Shown here in pieces: positions 1 through 9,400 of a stretch of 13,725 nt of DNA (positions are counted from its first letter, which is position 1; each line of letters opens with the position of its first letter). The DNA is from Bacteroidales bacterium (lineage in GTDB: Bacteria > Bacteroidota > Bacteroidia > Bacteroidales > FEN-979). Position numbers and translations under genes: made by a program. The notes beneath the pieces were generated by a model. That model worked only from the letters and a program-made list of their open reading frames with translations. It had not been told where the DNA came from and made no database searches. The stretch covers positions 1 to 13,725 of the forward strand of contig JALNWE010000073.1 in assembly GCA_023231065.1 (NCBI GenBank), given 5' to 3'.

Positions 1-340
1 AAGTTTTTTTATGCTTAGTAAAGTCCATGTCATACAACCCGGAAATCGGGATTAGATGGATATGGGCATGTGGCACTTCCAGACCGATGACCGTGACGCC
101 AATCCGCTGACAAGGCACTACGCATTCGATGGCTTTGGCAACTTTCTTAGCGAAATTCCATAACCCTGCATGGGCTTCATCATTCAGGTTAAACAGGTAA
201 CTGACCTCTTGTTTTGGTATAACCAACGTATGGCCTTCCTGAAGTGGGTTAATATCCAGAAATGCCAGGTAGTCATCGGTTTCCGCTACTTTATAACAAG
301 GAATTTCTCCTTTGACGATTTTTGTGAAAATGGTAGCCAT
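1..340 (-). CDS. HIT-family nucleotide-binding protein, C-terminus beyond window
   Basis: HIT (histidine triad) proteins bind nucleotides and hydrolyse or transfer nucleotidyl groups, usually on small nucleotide conjugates in the cytoplasm; the exact substrate here is unknown. The product starts MATIFTKIVKGEIP, the usual start of bacterial HIT proteins, and carries the triad H91-A-H93-I-H95-L-I near its visible end. It also has the family segment GHTLVIPK around residues 36-43. There are 113 codons visible with no stop, so the gene is cut by the left edge; family members are commonly about 110-140 aa, so little is missing. The start lies 11 bp after the greA stop on the same strand, so the two are probably co-transcribed. 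Family assignment is secure; the physiological role is not known. Confidence 0.93.
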   Translation of the reverse strand, partial: MATIFTKIVKGEIPCYKVAETDDYLAFLDINPLQEGHTLVIPKQEVSYLFNLNDEAHAGLWNFAKKVAKAIECVVPCQRIGVTVIGLEVPHAHIHLIPISGLYDMDFTKHKKT

Positions 341-351
341 ATCAAATAAAT

Positions 352-825
352 TTATCTCGATATTTCAACGATTTCAAATGTTATTTTACCTGCCGGAATG
401 GTTATTTCGACAGTATCCCCGAGGCTTTTGCCCAGGAGCCCCTTAGCAATCGGCGAGCTGACAGAAAGTTTTCCAAGTTTAATATTGGCTTCGTTTTCGG
501 GGACCAGCGTATAGGTTACCAGGTTACCTTTCTGAACATTTTTCAATTTTACAGCTGAGAAGATCAATACCTTGGAATTATCCAGTTTCCGTTCATCAAT
601 CAAACGAGCGTTGCCAACAACTTCCTGTAGCTTGGAGATTTTCAGTTCAAGCATGGATTGAGCCTCTTTTGCGGCAGCATATTCAGCATTCTCGGATAAA
701 TCGCCTTTATCGCGGGCCTCGGCGATTTGCCTGGATATGGCCGGCCGTTCGATGGTGGTCAGTCTGTTCAATTCCTCCTTGAGCTTCTCTAAACCTTCAG
801 GAGTATAATACTTTAGGTCCGACAT
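352..825 (-). CDS. greA: Transcription elongation factor GreA
   Basis: GreA binds the secondary channel of RNA polymerase and stimulates cleavage of backtracked transcripts, rescuing stalled complexes. The 157-aa product matches the usual GreA length of about 158 aa. The N-terminal half (about residues 1-75) is the antiparallel coiled coil, with the tip motif GDLSENAEY at residues 41-49; D42 and E45 correspond to the acidic residues that coordinate the catalytic metal. The C-terminal half is the FKBP-like globular domain, with SPIAKGLLGK around residues 124-133. I chose the start at 825 (MSDLKYYTPEGLEKL) because it gives the family's normal N-terminus. The reading frame stays open up to an ATG at 885, but those 20 extra codons run through a hairpin and look like leader sequence. 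The HIT gene follows directly downstream. Confidence 0.96.
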   Translation of the reverse strand: MSDLKYYTPEGLEKLKEELNRLTTIERPAISRQIAEARDKGDLSENAEYAAAKEAQSMLELKISKLQEVVGNARLIDERKLDNSKVLIFSAVKLKNVQKGNLVTYTLVPENEANIKLGKLSVSSPIAKGLLGKSLGDTVEITIPAGKITFEIVEISR

Positions 826-860
826 GGCGTAATAATATTTGTTAACATAATAAGCCAAAA

Positions 861-877
861 GACCCTGTGTAAGGGTC
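861..877 (-). terminator. Possible intrinsic terminator after the three-gene envelope module
   Basis: A perfect 6-bp stem GACCCT/AGGGTC closes a 5-nt loop. It can be extended by three A-T pairs and one C-G pair across a single mismatch. Read on the minus strand, the stem is followed by TTTT and then AT-rich sequence. It lies 45 bp past the stop of the PorV/PorQ-like gene and 35 bp before the greA start, so it could end module transcripts and insulate greA. The stem is short and the T-run is brief. It might instead act in the greA leader. Confidence 0.45.
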
Positions 878-921
878 CTTTGCAATTAAAACGAAGTTAA
901 AGTAAACTTCTAAACTATGGA

Positions 922-1998
922 TTAAAAGTTAAGTTTCAGCCCAATACTATGAGTTCCCTGGAAAGGATTGGTGGCGCGGTATGAATAATCGATGGCAATA
1001 CCGGTTTCTTTTTCCTTACTAAATGGAACCGAAACGGTAAATCCTGCATTTAACCCGGTATAAACAGTACCACGGTCTTCGACATTTGAATTAAACATAC
1101 CGTCTTGATAGGTATAACCAGCCCTGATCTGTAAGTAATATTTAAGAGCATATTCAAGCCCTAAAGTAAACTGATCTTTGGTGAATGAATTTGAAGAAAA
1201 ATTCCCCGCGAGTGTGATGCGGTGCATATCACCAATCAGGAAGTCATAAGAAGCGCCAATACGCAGTGTGGCAGGAAGCTCATATTTGGCGGAGCGTTGT
1301 TCCACCGTGAATTGATCGTTGTCGTTGCCATGACCCGGAATAACCCCACGGAAAGAGAGGCCATCACCGGTAAACCGCATGGAAGCTCCAATGTTTTTTA
1401 GCGCAATACCAAACTTGATCTGCTCTTTATCTCCCGTTACGTATTGAATACCGGCATCAAGGGCAAGCGCTGTGGCGCTTGCATCGGCAATCGATTCCGA
1501 GATTAACTTAATATTTAACCCTCCGTATATACTGTTGGAGAATGCTTTTGCATAAGCCAGGTTGATATTCAGATAACTGGGTTTAAATGTGCCCTGGACC
1601 GGTTCCGGTGAACCCGTCGTTGTAATGTCAATTTCACCGAAGCTCATCGACATAACGGCTGCAGTCAGAACACCACCATGGGTCCCCAACTTCTGGCTAA
1701 GGCCAAATGACATAACATTGATATCTGAACCTTTGAGCCAGTTGGTATAGGAGAAAATAATTTCCGTTCCTTTCGTAAATCCTGTACCCGCCACATTCGA
1801 GTATAAAGCTTCCAAACCCTGTGTGCAGGAGGTACCGACCGATCCCCATCCGGAACTTCTCGCCCATGGGTTGATCAATAACTCTGCAGCGCCTGCCTGA
1901 CCAGACCTGTCCTTATTTCCGGCCATTACTTTATCCAGTGGTGCGAGTATCAATCCCATTAAGAATATTGCGACTAAGCAGCTATATATATTTTTCAT
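922..1998 (-). CDS. PorV/PorQ-family outer-membrane beta-barrel protein
   Basis: This 358-aa product has a signal peptide (MKNIYSCLVAIFLMGLI..., likely cut after VMA near residue 26). A GQAGAAELLINPWARSSGWG segment follows at about residues 34-53, resembling the N-terminal signature of the PorV/PorQ family (AGA-LLI-P-AR--G-G). The rest alternates amphipathic strands and ends in LKLNF, with the C-terminal aromatic typical of outer-membrane barrels. In type IX secretion, PorV is a FadL-like barrel that carries substrates from the translocon to the attachment complex; PorQ is a related barrel. Here the gene follows a large exported protein and a TonB-dependent receptor and lies away from any visible secretion core genes, so it is probably a paralogue dedicated to this module. 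I chose the start at 1998 for the signal peptide and an AGGA just upstream. In-frame ATGs at 2025 and 2046 are alternatives, and the one at 2046 overlaps the previous stop as TAATG. Confidence 0.82.
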   Translation of the reverse strand: MKNIYSCLVAIFLMGLILAPLDKVMAGNKDRSGQAGAAELLINPWARSSGWGSVGTSCTQGLEALYSNVAGTGFTKGTEIIFSYTNWLKGSDINVMSFGLSQKLGTHGGVLTAAVMSMSFGEIDITTTGSPEPVQGTFKPSYLNINLAYAKAFSNSIYGGLNIKLISESIADASATALALDAGIQYVTGDKEQIKFGIALKNIGASMRFTGDGLSFRGVIPGHGNDNDQFTVEQRSAKYELPATLRIGASYDFLIGDMHRITLAGNFSSNSFTKDQFTLGLEYALKYYLQIRAGYTYQDGMFNSNVEDRGTVYTGLNAGFTVSVPFSKEKETGIAIDYSYRATNPFQGTHSIGLKLNF

Positions 1999-2045
1999 AA
2001 TCCTGGAATTTTTTGTTTTTGTCATATAATAAATCGTATTAGCCA

Positions 2046-5000
2046 TTATAATGCGTTCAGGTCAACTGGCCGCAATATTCCAAACCATTTAAGGGTCCGT
2101 TCGCCAAGTCCATCTGCTTTTACATGGATCAGGTAAACTCCGCCAGCAATGGGAATTCCGGCAAAGTTTTTCAAATCCCAGTCGATGGATGTCTTCGCGT
2201 CGGTATTCAAACCAGCTGTTGAAGCCCGCGGTTGCGCTATACCCGATTTATCAACGTTAAACTGACGGATCATCGTTCCACTCATATCAAAGATGGTGAC
2301 AGTACACTTTGTAGGCAAGTTCACAATCTTGATACGGTTATCAAGTTGGTTCCTTTCATAATCGTCATAAGCATAGTAAGGATTGGGCACTACATTGATC
2401 AGGTCAAGATCGGAAGTTGCCTTATCCTGATTGTTCTTTGTAGTAGCGATCGAAGAGGTATTGAATATATACATCGGATAGTTTCGGTTTACGGTATCAG
2501 GGATACCTATTGAATCAACCGGTAATGTTTCTGAATAATAACGTTTATACGGTTTCGAAACGCGTATTTTAGTCGTTACGGTATTGCTCAGCCATTCCTT
2601 TCCGGCAATAGCCATCGGAATGGTAACGTAAAGAGCGGTAGCGTATGTGTTATCCTTATAAATCGTAGCCGGTGTTTTGAGCATGATTTTACGGATATAG
2701 GCGCCGCCATCATACGCGGGATAATCCAGATGGATAGTGGCAACCACAATTGATTTGTGGTTCATGATATAAAGGTAATGCTGCCCTCCAAAAACGGGGA
2801 CCCCAGCGGCATCATATACCCGGCTGGTTGGATTCCACAACATGTCGCGCCCATTGTCAGCAACCAGCCATGAATTTTCGCCAAACATGATATTCAGACG
2901 TTCCCCGGTTTCGAGGTTAATGGCATATCCCGGGAACCAGCCCATACCGGTAGCATTGATATAGGTCGAATTATACATGGGGTTTTCGCTTACCACGCCG
3001 GTATCCCCATCCACGTTAACAGAAGCCGCTTTTCTGAAATCAAATATTTTAGCTCCTCCTTGAGCAAGGGCGGTTTTTGAGCAAAGTTCAATAACAGGGC
3101 AACGGGTCCATTTATTTTTATCTGGAGTAATCACAACGTCAACACTGCACAGGTTGTCCATTGTTGCTATTAATTTCGATCGTTTTCCATAAGCTGGCCC
3201 TACAAACAATTCATCTCCGTTAATGGCTGCCAGGCAGTAAGGCGCCCAGGTCCCATTTTGGATTTTCTGAAAATTTTTATTGGGATCCCAAGGTTGACCA
3301 ACGGCCCCGCTTCCCATGTTCCAGTCATAATATTTAGTATCGGAACCTTTATAGGTTCCCGATCGTATCCAGTTGGTATAGTCTTCAGGAATATCGGTAT
3401 CGGGGATTCCTCCCAGCCAGACCTTTGTGCTGTCCTCGTAAATGGCCGTAGGGGCCCAGAGTAGCCCATTATCGGTAGTTACCGATCCGCGTAAAGAATC
3501 TCCGGCATTGGGTACCTGGTAAAGCGTCAGCGCGATACCCAAATCAAGGAAGACTTGCTCGTAGGCATAAATTGTAGTTGTATCAGCGCGGTAACTGATC
3601 CCGGTTTTGTTGTTATAAAGGGTCCATTTACCGAACTGGATTTTTTTCTTGTTGGTGAACGGATTACCAGCGTTGACCGATACCATCGAGTCGAATTTCA
3701 CAGTATATTCACCATCCACAACGTTGAGCGGGTCAATGACTTTTACCCGTAAAGGTCCTTTATTGACCAGGTAGGTTGGATTGTAACAAATTGGATAATC
3801 GGAACCGCCATAAACATTCAGTGAATCTGCAGGTGGTTTTGACAGGATCTCAGCTATGGTAGCTTCAGTAAAATCGGTGATCATACCACCGTTACCTTGT
3901 CCCTGGATCCGGGTTACAACAGGTCCCTCGCCATAGGATGAATGCATGATCTCACCCAGTGGAATATGGGGTATAGCAGTGTAAACCTTGATATTACTAC
4001 GTCCGCGTAGATAAGGTGTCTTCTGGCCATCCAATGCCGTAGGATCAAGACCATTGTATGCTTTGTACTGGTTATAGGCATAAGCAACGGCAACATAGTA
4101 ATATTGTTTATGGTTTATCAGTTTGTCATCTCCGGTCGCAAACATATCCTTTGTAAACACAAAAGAGTGTTGTATTCCAATATCGGCGCCATTTACCATC
4201 ACTTCTCCCTGGTTCCCTCCAAGATTCTGGTCATAGGTCCAGTTTACCAGTTTTGTGACTCCGTTCTGGACATCGCATTCCGCCACCAGTCTTGCTTTGC
4301 TGGCATCGTCAATATCAGCGGCAGATACCGTTGCATCTTTTAGTTGGTATATTTGATATCCTTCAAAATGATACAATGAGTCATTTCTTTCATTGTGGCC
4401 CAGCGTATCAGGATTGGGGATATTTGGATCATACTCTACATATTTTTCATTATAGTTATTACCGGCATCATTGGTCTTACGGTTCGAAATATAAATGATC
4501 AACTGCTTATCCATCTCTTCAACAGTAAGATCAGGAGCATTGGGGCCGCTGAGTACGGCAAAACAGTTATCAAACAAACTCTGACATTTGTCATCAACAA
4601 TTTTTAATAATTTGACTGATTCCAATGGCGTGCCTGTAATAGAACGGGCCCAGGGAATACCCACCGTAATATAGTTACAAGCTCCCGGGAGCAAAGTAAA
4701 TGGTCCTGCAGATTGCATAAACCGGCGATCCTGAGGATTGTTACCGGCAATATCTTCAGTCCATTTTTTTTGACCGTTGGGTGGTTGACCATTGGTCCCC
4801 CAATCACAAAGGTCAGTTTCATCCGGAAACATAAAATCACATTCCGGGCCATAACCACCGGCAGAATAGTGGGCATTTCCACCGTAAATCATCTTGGAAT
4901 TATCTTTCCAGATACCACGGAGAAACAAATAATATTCAGATGCGTAATTCGGGTCGGTCATATAACTCGGAACACCGGCATTACTGTTATTATGATAAAC

Positions 5001-6365
5001 AAAACGGCGCATTCCATATCGTTCATTATCCTTAATCCCATCGCCGAAATTCACTCCATTAATGGCTTCCGAACGGACCATGAAGGGGGCCGTGTACATT
5101 TCGTTGGGGCCATAACTCATATCGATCACGGTACCATTCATCCCAACCATATCGCAACTTCCCTTAAAAGAAGGCCCTTTAAGGGTGCTCCCTTTAAACG
5201 AAGGGTTATCATAACCATCTGGATCCATGTAAGGCCCCTGGAAAAAGTCAACGCCTACTGCAGGCGGATGGGCGCCATAAGCATATGACTGACCGGTACC
5301 GTCAATGGGAGTGCCGTTGTAACAATAACCAAGTCCGCGGTTCACATCACATCCAACATAGTCGTCATTGGCATATCCCAGATCGGGGTCAACCCATTGG
5401 CTGAAATAAGTCCCGGTCAGGGTATAGGTCGAACGGTTGATGATCTCATAGGAGTAAAAGGTCATGTTGTTGATCTCGTCGTTGGTGGCAAAAGCAAAAT
5501 ACTGAGCCCTGATTTCCATTCCGATCGGATCCCCGGTTGTTTCCGAATGGTAGTTTCCTTTGTCGTTATATACGCACCATAATGTCTGGTCGCCTTTCAG
5601 CACCTGGTCAACAAGGATCCCCATAGTATCAGAAGGTTCGCCGTTCTTGATCTTTGCGCGCGCTACCAGTTCACCGGGTTTGAGGTTCTTGGGGCACAGG
5701 TTGTTCGCCAGGTCATAATACGGATAATCTCCCTGACGGGGATCATAAATACCATCACCATTAACATCATAAAAAGGAGCCAGATAGAAAGCCTGTCCCT
5801 TTGACATATCACCATGTGCCGGCCAGTCTAAAATCGATTTTGGAATAGTATAATCGGGATAAGCAGCTTTATCATCCCACCAGGCTAAAAACTCCTGAAC
5901 TTCTGTACGCGTCATCTGGTATAATTTATCGTAATTGGCACAAGTCTCAACGTCAATAGCCGCCGTTCCATCAACAGTCAGGGGGCCAGGCCAGAAGTCA
6001 TTTTTGGTGTGGGCAGTAGCCGTTGTTGGACCTTGTCCGTAACGGTAGGCAGCTAACTTCAGGTTATTGTTGATATCAATACCACCGATCCAAAGGGAAG
6101 TCGAAAACATGGAAGTTTTGTTGGAACCCTTAGGGATTTCATACTCTGCAACTTCCAGGAACCATCCATTGCCATAAGAGTACATGAGGGTCCGTACGTT
6201 ATTAATATCAAGATATTTATAACTAGATCCAGCAGCGCAACCAGCTGCTGTTTCCTTAATTACATCGGCGCTCTTGCCACCACTCTTGTGAATTTCCTCG
6301 GCAAAAACGGTATTTGTGGCCCACAGACAGAATGCAATAACTAAAAAGCGAAGTATATTTTTCAT
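2046..6365 (-). CDS. Large exported protein (1439 aa) with FlgD-like / T9SS-type C-terminal domain
   Basis: The exact function is unknown. The protein starts with a clear signal peptide (MKNILRFLVIAFCLWATNTVFA, cut before EE near residue 22). The body has many aromatic and Asp/Asn/Gly-rich stretches, about 19 cysteines after the signal peptide, and a calcium-loop-like motif DVNGDGIYDP at residues 200-209. A segment DGIKDNERYGMRRF around residue 440 resembles one I recall in large Bacteroidota exported proteins. Residues 388-402 are a tandem PSFKG/STLKG/PSFKG repeat. The last 116 residues open with NVVPNPYYAY and include CTVTIFDMSGTMIRQF and IPIAGGVYLIHV, the pattern of FlgD-like Ig domains and type IX sorting domains, but the end LKWFGILRPVDLNAL is not a canonical sorting tail. 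The start at 6365 was chosen for the signal peptide; the frame is open up to 6443, overlapping the receptor gene. It sits between a TonB-dependent receptor and a PorV/PorQ-like barrel, so surface display or secretion is likely. Confidence 0.8.
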   Translation of the reverse strand: MKNILRFLVIAFCLWATNTVFAEEIHKSGGKSADVIKETAAGCAAGSSYKYLDINNVRTLMYSYGNGWFLEVAEYEIPKGSNKTSMFSTSLWIGGIDINNNLKLAAYRYGQGPTTATAHTKNDFWPGPLTVDGTAAIDVETCANYDKLYQMTRTEVQEFLAWWDDKAAYPDYTIPKSILDWPAHGDMSKGQAFYLAPFYDVNGDGIYDPRQGDYPYYDLANNLCPKNLKPGELVARAKIKNGEPSDTMGILVDQVLKGDQTLWCVYNDKGNYHSETTGDPIGMEIRAQYFAFATNDEINNMTFYSYEIINRSTYTLTGTYFSQWVDPDLGYANDDYVGCDVNRGLGYCYNGTPIDGTGQSYAYGAHPPAVGVDFFQGPYMDPDGYDNPSFKGSTLKGPSFKGSCDMVGMNGTVIDMSYGPNEMYTAPFMVRSEAINGVNFGDGIKDNERYGMRRFVYHNNSNAGVPSYMTDPNYASEYYLFLRGIWKDNSKMIYGGNAHYSAGGYGPECDFMFPDETDLCDWGTNGQPPNGQKKWTEDIAGNNPQDRRFMQSAGPFTLLPGACNYITVGIPWARSITGTPLESVKLLKIVDDKCQSLFDNCFAVLSGPNAPDLTVEEMDKQLIIYISNRKTNDAGNNYNEKYVEYDPNIPNPDTLGHNERNDSLYHFEGYQIYQLKDATVSAADIDDASKARLVAECDVQNGVTKLVNWTYDQNLGGNQGEVMVNGADIGIQHSFVFTKDMFATGDDKLINHKQYYYVAVAYAYNQYKAYNGLDPTALDGQKTPYLRGRSNIKVYTAIPHIPLGEIMHSSYGEGPVVTRIQGQGNGGMITDFTEATIAEILSKPPADSLNVYGGSDYPICYNPTYLVNKGPLRVKVIDPLNVVDGEYTVKFDSMVSVNAGNPFTNKKKIQFGKWTLYNNKTGISYRADTTTIYAYEQVFLDLGIALTLYQVPNAGDSLRGSVTTDNGLLWAPTAIYEDSTKVWLGGIPDTDIPEDYTNWIRSGTYKGSDTKYYDWNMGSGAVGQPWDPNKNFQKIQNGTWAPYCLAAINGDELFVGPAYGKRSKLIATMDNLCSVDVVITPDKNKWTRCPVIELCSKTALAQGGAKIFDFRKAASVNVDGDTGVVSENPMYNSTYINATGMGWFPGYAINLETGERLNIMFGENSWLVADNGRDMLWNPTSRVYDAAGVPVFGGQHYLYIMNHKSIVVATIHLDYPAYDGGAYIRKIMLKTPATIYKDNTYATALYVTIPMAIAGKEWLSNTVTTKIRVSKPYKRYYSETLPVDSIGIPDTVNRNYPMYIFNTSSIATTKNNQDKATSDLDLINVVPNPYYAYDDYERNQLDNRIKIVNLPTKCTVTIFDMSGTMIRQFNVDKSGIAQPRASTAGLNTDAKTSIDWDLKNFAGIPIAGGVYLIHVKADGLGERTLKWFGILRPVDLNAL
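5160..5204 (-). repeat. Three tandem 15-bp units inside the large exported-protein gene
   Basis: Three adjacent 15-bp units begin at 5160, 5175 and 5190 on the plus strand, each opening with a CCCTT-rich core. Read as coding sequence on the minus strand they encode PSFKG, STLKG and PSFKG (residues 388-402). The first and third protein units are identical while their DNA differs at several positions, including a synonymous AAA/AAG lysine codon. The copies are therefore not a fresh slippage product. Confidence 0.8.
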
Positions 6366-6423
6366 ATTTGAATTGTTTTTTACAATACCGAAATTTCTTC
6401 TCGTTACCATGGTTAAACTCACA

Positions 6424-9400
6424 TTAGAAATTAAACATAACACCCAGACGGATTGTACGCGGAGAACTGTAATTATAAGGACTGTTCATCTGAATGGAGT
6501 ATAAATCGCGATAAGATTCCGGGTCAACCTGCTGATTGATGGCATTTTGCCATTCAGGAGCTGAAAGATAACCATCATCATCAGCAGAACCGGTAGCAGG
6601 ATATACAGAAACCACCGTTTTTGAATTTAACAGGTTCGTGAATTCAATATAGACATTGATGGTCCCAAATTTCTTCTTATTGAGCGCGAAATTGAAATCC
6701 TTGTCAACGCGAGCGCCGATCAGGAATTGCCATGGTAAGCGGGCTCCGTTGATCGTACCCTGGATGGGCCCCATAGCCCCGTAAGGGAGGATGGTACTGG
6801 TTTTGGTATAAGGAGTCCCGGAACCGCCGGTAATTGTAAAGTTCGCTCCGAAATTGGAAAGTACCTGTACGGGCGGTTTTCCGCTTTTAGTGCGTTTGAC
6901 CACAGGTCCGTTATAATCTTTTCCACTGCCCCAACGATAGTCCAGGCTGATATTGAACTGGTGGCGCTGGTCGAAGTTCAGTGGGTTCAGGGTACGAAGG
7001 TTAGGTTGATCGGAACGGATGATGGTTGAAGCCGCGTTGGGATCGGAACCGGTACCTTCAGCGAACTGCAGGGTATAGTTAAAGCGGACCCGGACGTTAC
7101 CGGTACGACGAAGATCATAGGTAAGCGTCAATCCCTTGACCGTACCGAAGTCGATATTGGTATATGAGTAATAAGTTTTAGGATAAGCTCCTGTTAGCCG
7201 GTACTGTTGTATCTGGTCCCGCATTTCGCGATAGAAAACGGCTAATTTCAATGAAGAGGCATTATTGATCTTTTGCTGGAAGCCCAATTCATAATCGATG
7301 GTACGTTCAGGTTTCAGATTGGGATTATTAATTGTTCCCGAACTGCCGGTTACACCAATGTAATAATAAGAGATTGGGTCGATCTGAACCTGATCCGAAG
7401 AGGGGCGTTGGGTTAGGATATCATAGTGTGCATAAAACAAAGCATCGTCAGAAATCGGGAAGGAGAAGGAGATACGGGGCATGACATTGGTTTGAGGGTC
7501 ATAGTCCTTAAATACCCCGGCCGTGATAGATTTATTGGATGGGTCCACCAGGTATGGCTGAACGCCATTCCCTTTGTCAAGAATCGCTACCGGGTCAGTG
7601 ATCGGGCTACCTTCAGCGTTATACCAGTTGTTGTTATTCCGGTATCCCGTGATGGAGGTAGGATTACTTGCATCATCAACATATACTACATAGTCGCTGC
7701 CGATTCCCGATGGATGCGTAACGGTTTCACCATTCAACTGAGTAACTTCCCCTGCTGTTTTGGCAGGATAGAATAAGTATGGATCTTTGAGTACAGCCTG
7801 GTTGGCATCAAAACGGTCAACCCGGATACCAATGTTAAAAATAAGATCCTTGAAAGCAAATTTATCCTGGATGTATCCGGCCATATAGATAGGTTGGTAA
7901 GCGCCAATGGGCCGGGTGTAATTACCATTGGCGTCTTTAGCCGTAAAAAACTCATCAAAACTTGGTTGTTTGCTGATTTTATTGCCCATGTAATCATAAC
8001 CAGCATAATTCACGATGGGGGACCCGTCCTTCAGGAGTTCATCAGCGCTGAACATATCAATGCTGAATAACTGATCGCTCAGCTTTATTGTATGCTGTTG
8101 CATGTTCTTATCATAATAGCTGATGGAATTTTCGCTGAAACTGTAGGAATCAATATCAATCCAATCGGTTCCGTCAACCGGTAAGCCCATTTTTTTACGA
8201 AGGTTAATATCAAAAGTTTTCTGAAGGGTGGAAACATACTTGCGGTTATAATTAATGGTATCCATGAAAACCCCGTCGCGATAAACCCCAATAGGGTTGG
8301 CCAGGTCAAGGTCATATAACTGGGCATTGGTTAAACCCCGCATGGTTTCCCACAGTGAAATACCCACATTGGTATAGTTTGAATTGCTGCGTTGCTGATA
8401 TTGCAATCCCAATTGAATTTCATGGTTCCCAAAATCGGCAGCAAAAGATGCGTTTACAGCAATCTGATCGGAATTGGAAACAGCATACCCGTTAGCGCGG
8501 TTCCCGACATTTGACCACATACTGTACGGGGCAGTCGGTTCCATGCCGTTTACAAGACCGCGGCCGGAAATGATTTCATCCAGGTTTTGATAGTGCGAGG
8601 TGGCGTCATCAAAGAAACCATAATATTGTTGTGTCCAGTTTGAAGATTCAGGATTGATGTCAGAACCACGAAAAACGACGAGGGTATCCCGCGTCCCGTT
8701 CTGCAGGTGGGCCCATTTTTTAGCAACAGAGTCGTAAGCAAGTTCCGGGGTATAGGCGCGAACTGTTTCGGTCGTAAAACTACCCACATACCCATATTTA
8801 AAATAGTTATCCTGATGCTCGGCATCCTCGGTTTTGGCGAAAGACCGGGTAAAGTCAGCGCCGATGGAATAATAGATATTTTTTACGAAAGATTTACTGT
8901 CGGGCGCAGTCGGGAAACGTTGGGTAAACCGGCCGTTGACGCGCCATGTATAGCCCATGGAATGCGTATTGTATTGCCAGTCAAGCAAAGAGTTGCCGAA
9001 ATTAAAACTGCGGTTGTCATACCGGGTAAAAGTACCGCCTAAAGAAAGGTTGATGGTGGGCGATACCCTGAAATCCAGTTTTCCGGAAACGTTGATATTT
9101 GTTCCAGAAGTGTTCCGCGTATATTTGGTTTTCTCCATCTGATCATACGTCAAAAATTCCGCATTATAGAAAACGGCCTGGTTTTGGCCATAAAGACGAA
9201 GAGGGTTTGTCTTCAAGTAGTCCTGCACATCATCTGTTACCTTATATAATGAAAAGGCCGCGGGGGCGCCATCTTTCTGATAAATAAGATCACCGGCAAG
9301 GAAAAATCCCATGATGGGGGTTTTGGTCCCGCGAACCGTGTCTTTCTTTGAAACTATTGGGCCGGTAAAATTCAATCCCAAACGGTTATAGCCGAAAGCA

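Noticed and set aside
826..885. 20-codon N-terminal extension of GreA
   Set aside because: The extra residues have no counterpart in GreA as I know it, and the DNA holds a hairpin; the start at 825 gives the normal N-terminus and length.
922..1998. The core porV gene of the type IX secretion system
   Set aside because: No porU or other secretion core gene is nearby and the context is a receptor module, so a paralogue is more likely; the core assignment cannot be made from this window.
4713..5288. 191-aa open frame on the plus strand
   Set aside because: It is fully antisense to the large exported-protein gene, has no recognisable motif or start context, and its composition looks like a reverse reading of coding DNA.
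8707..9042. 111-aa open frame on the plus strand
   Set aside because: It is antisense to the TonB-dependent receptor barrel, with no signal or domain of its own.
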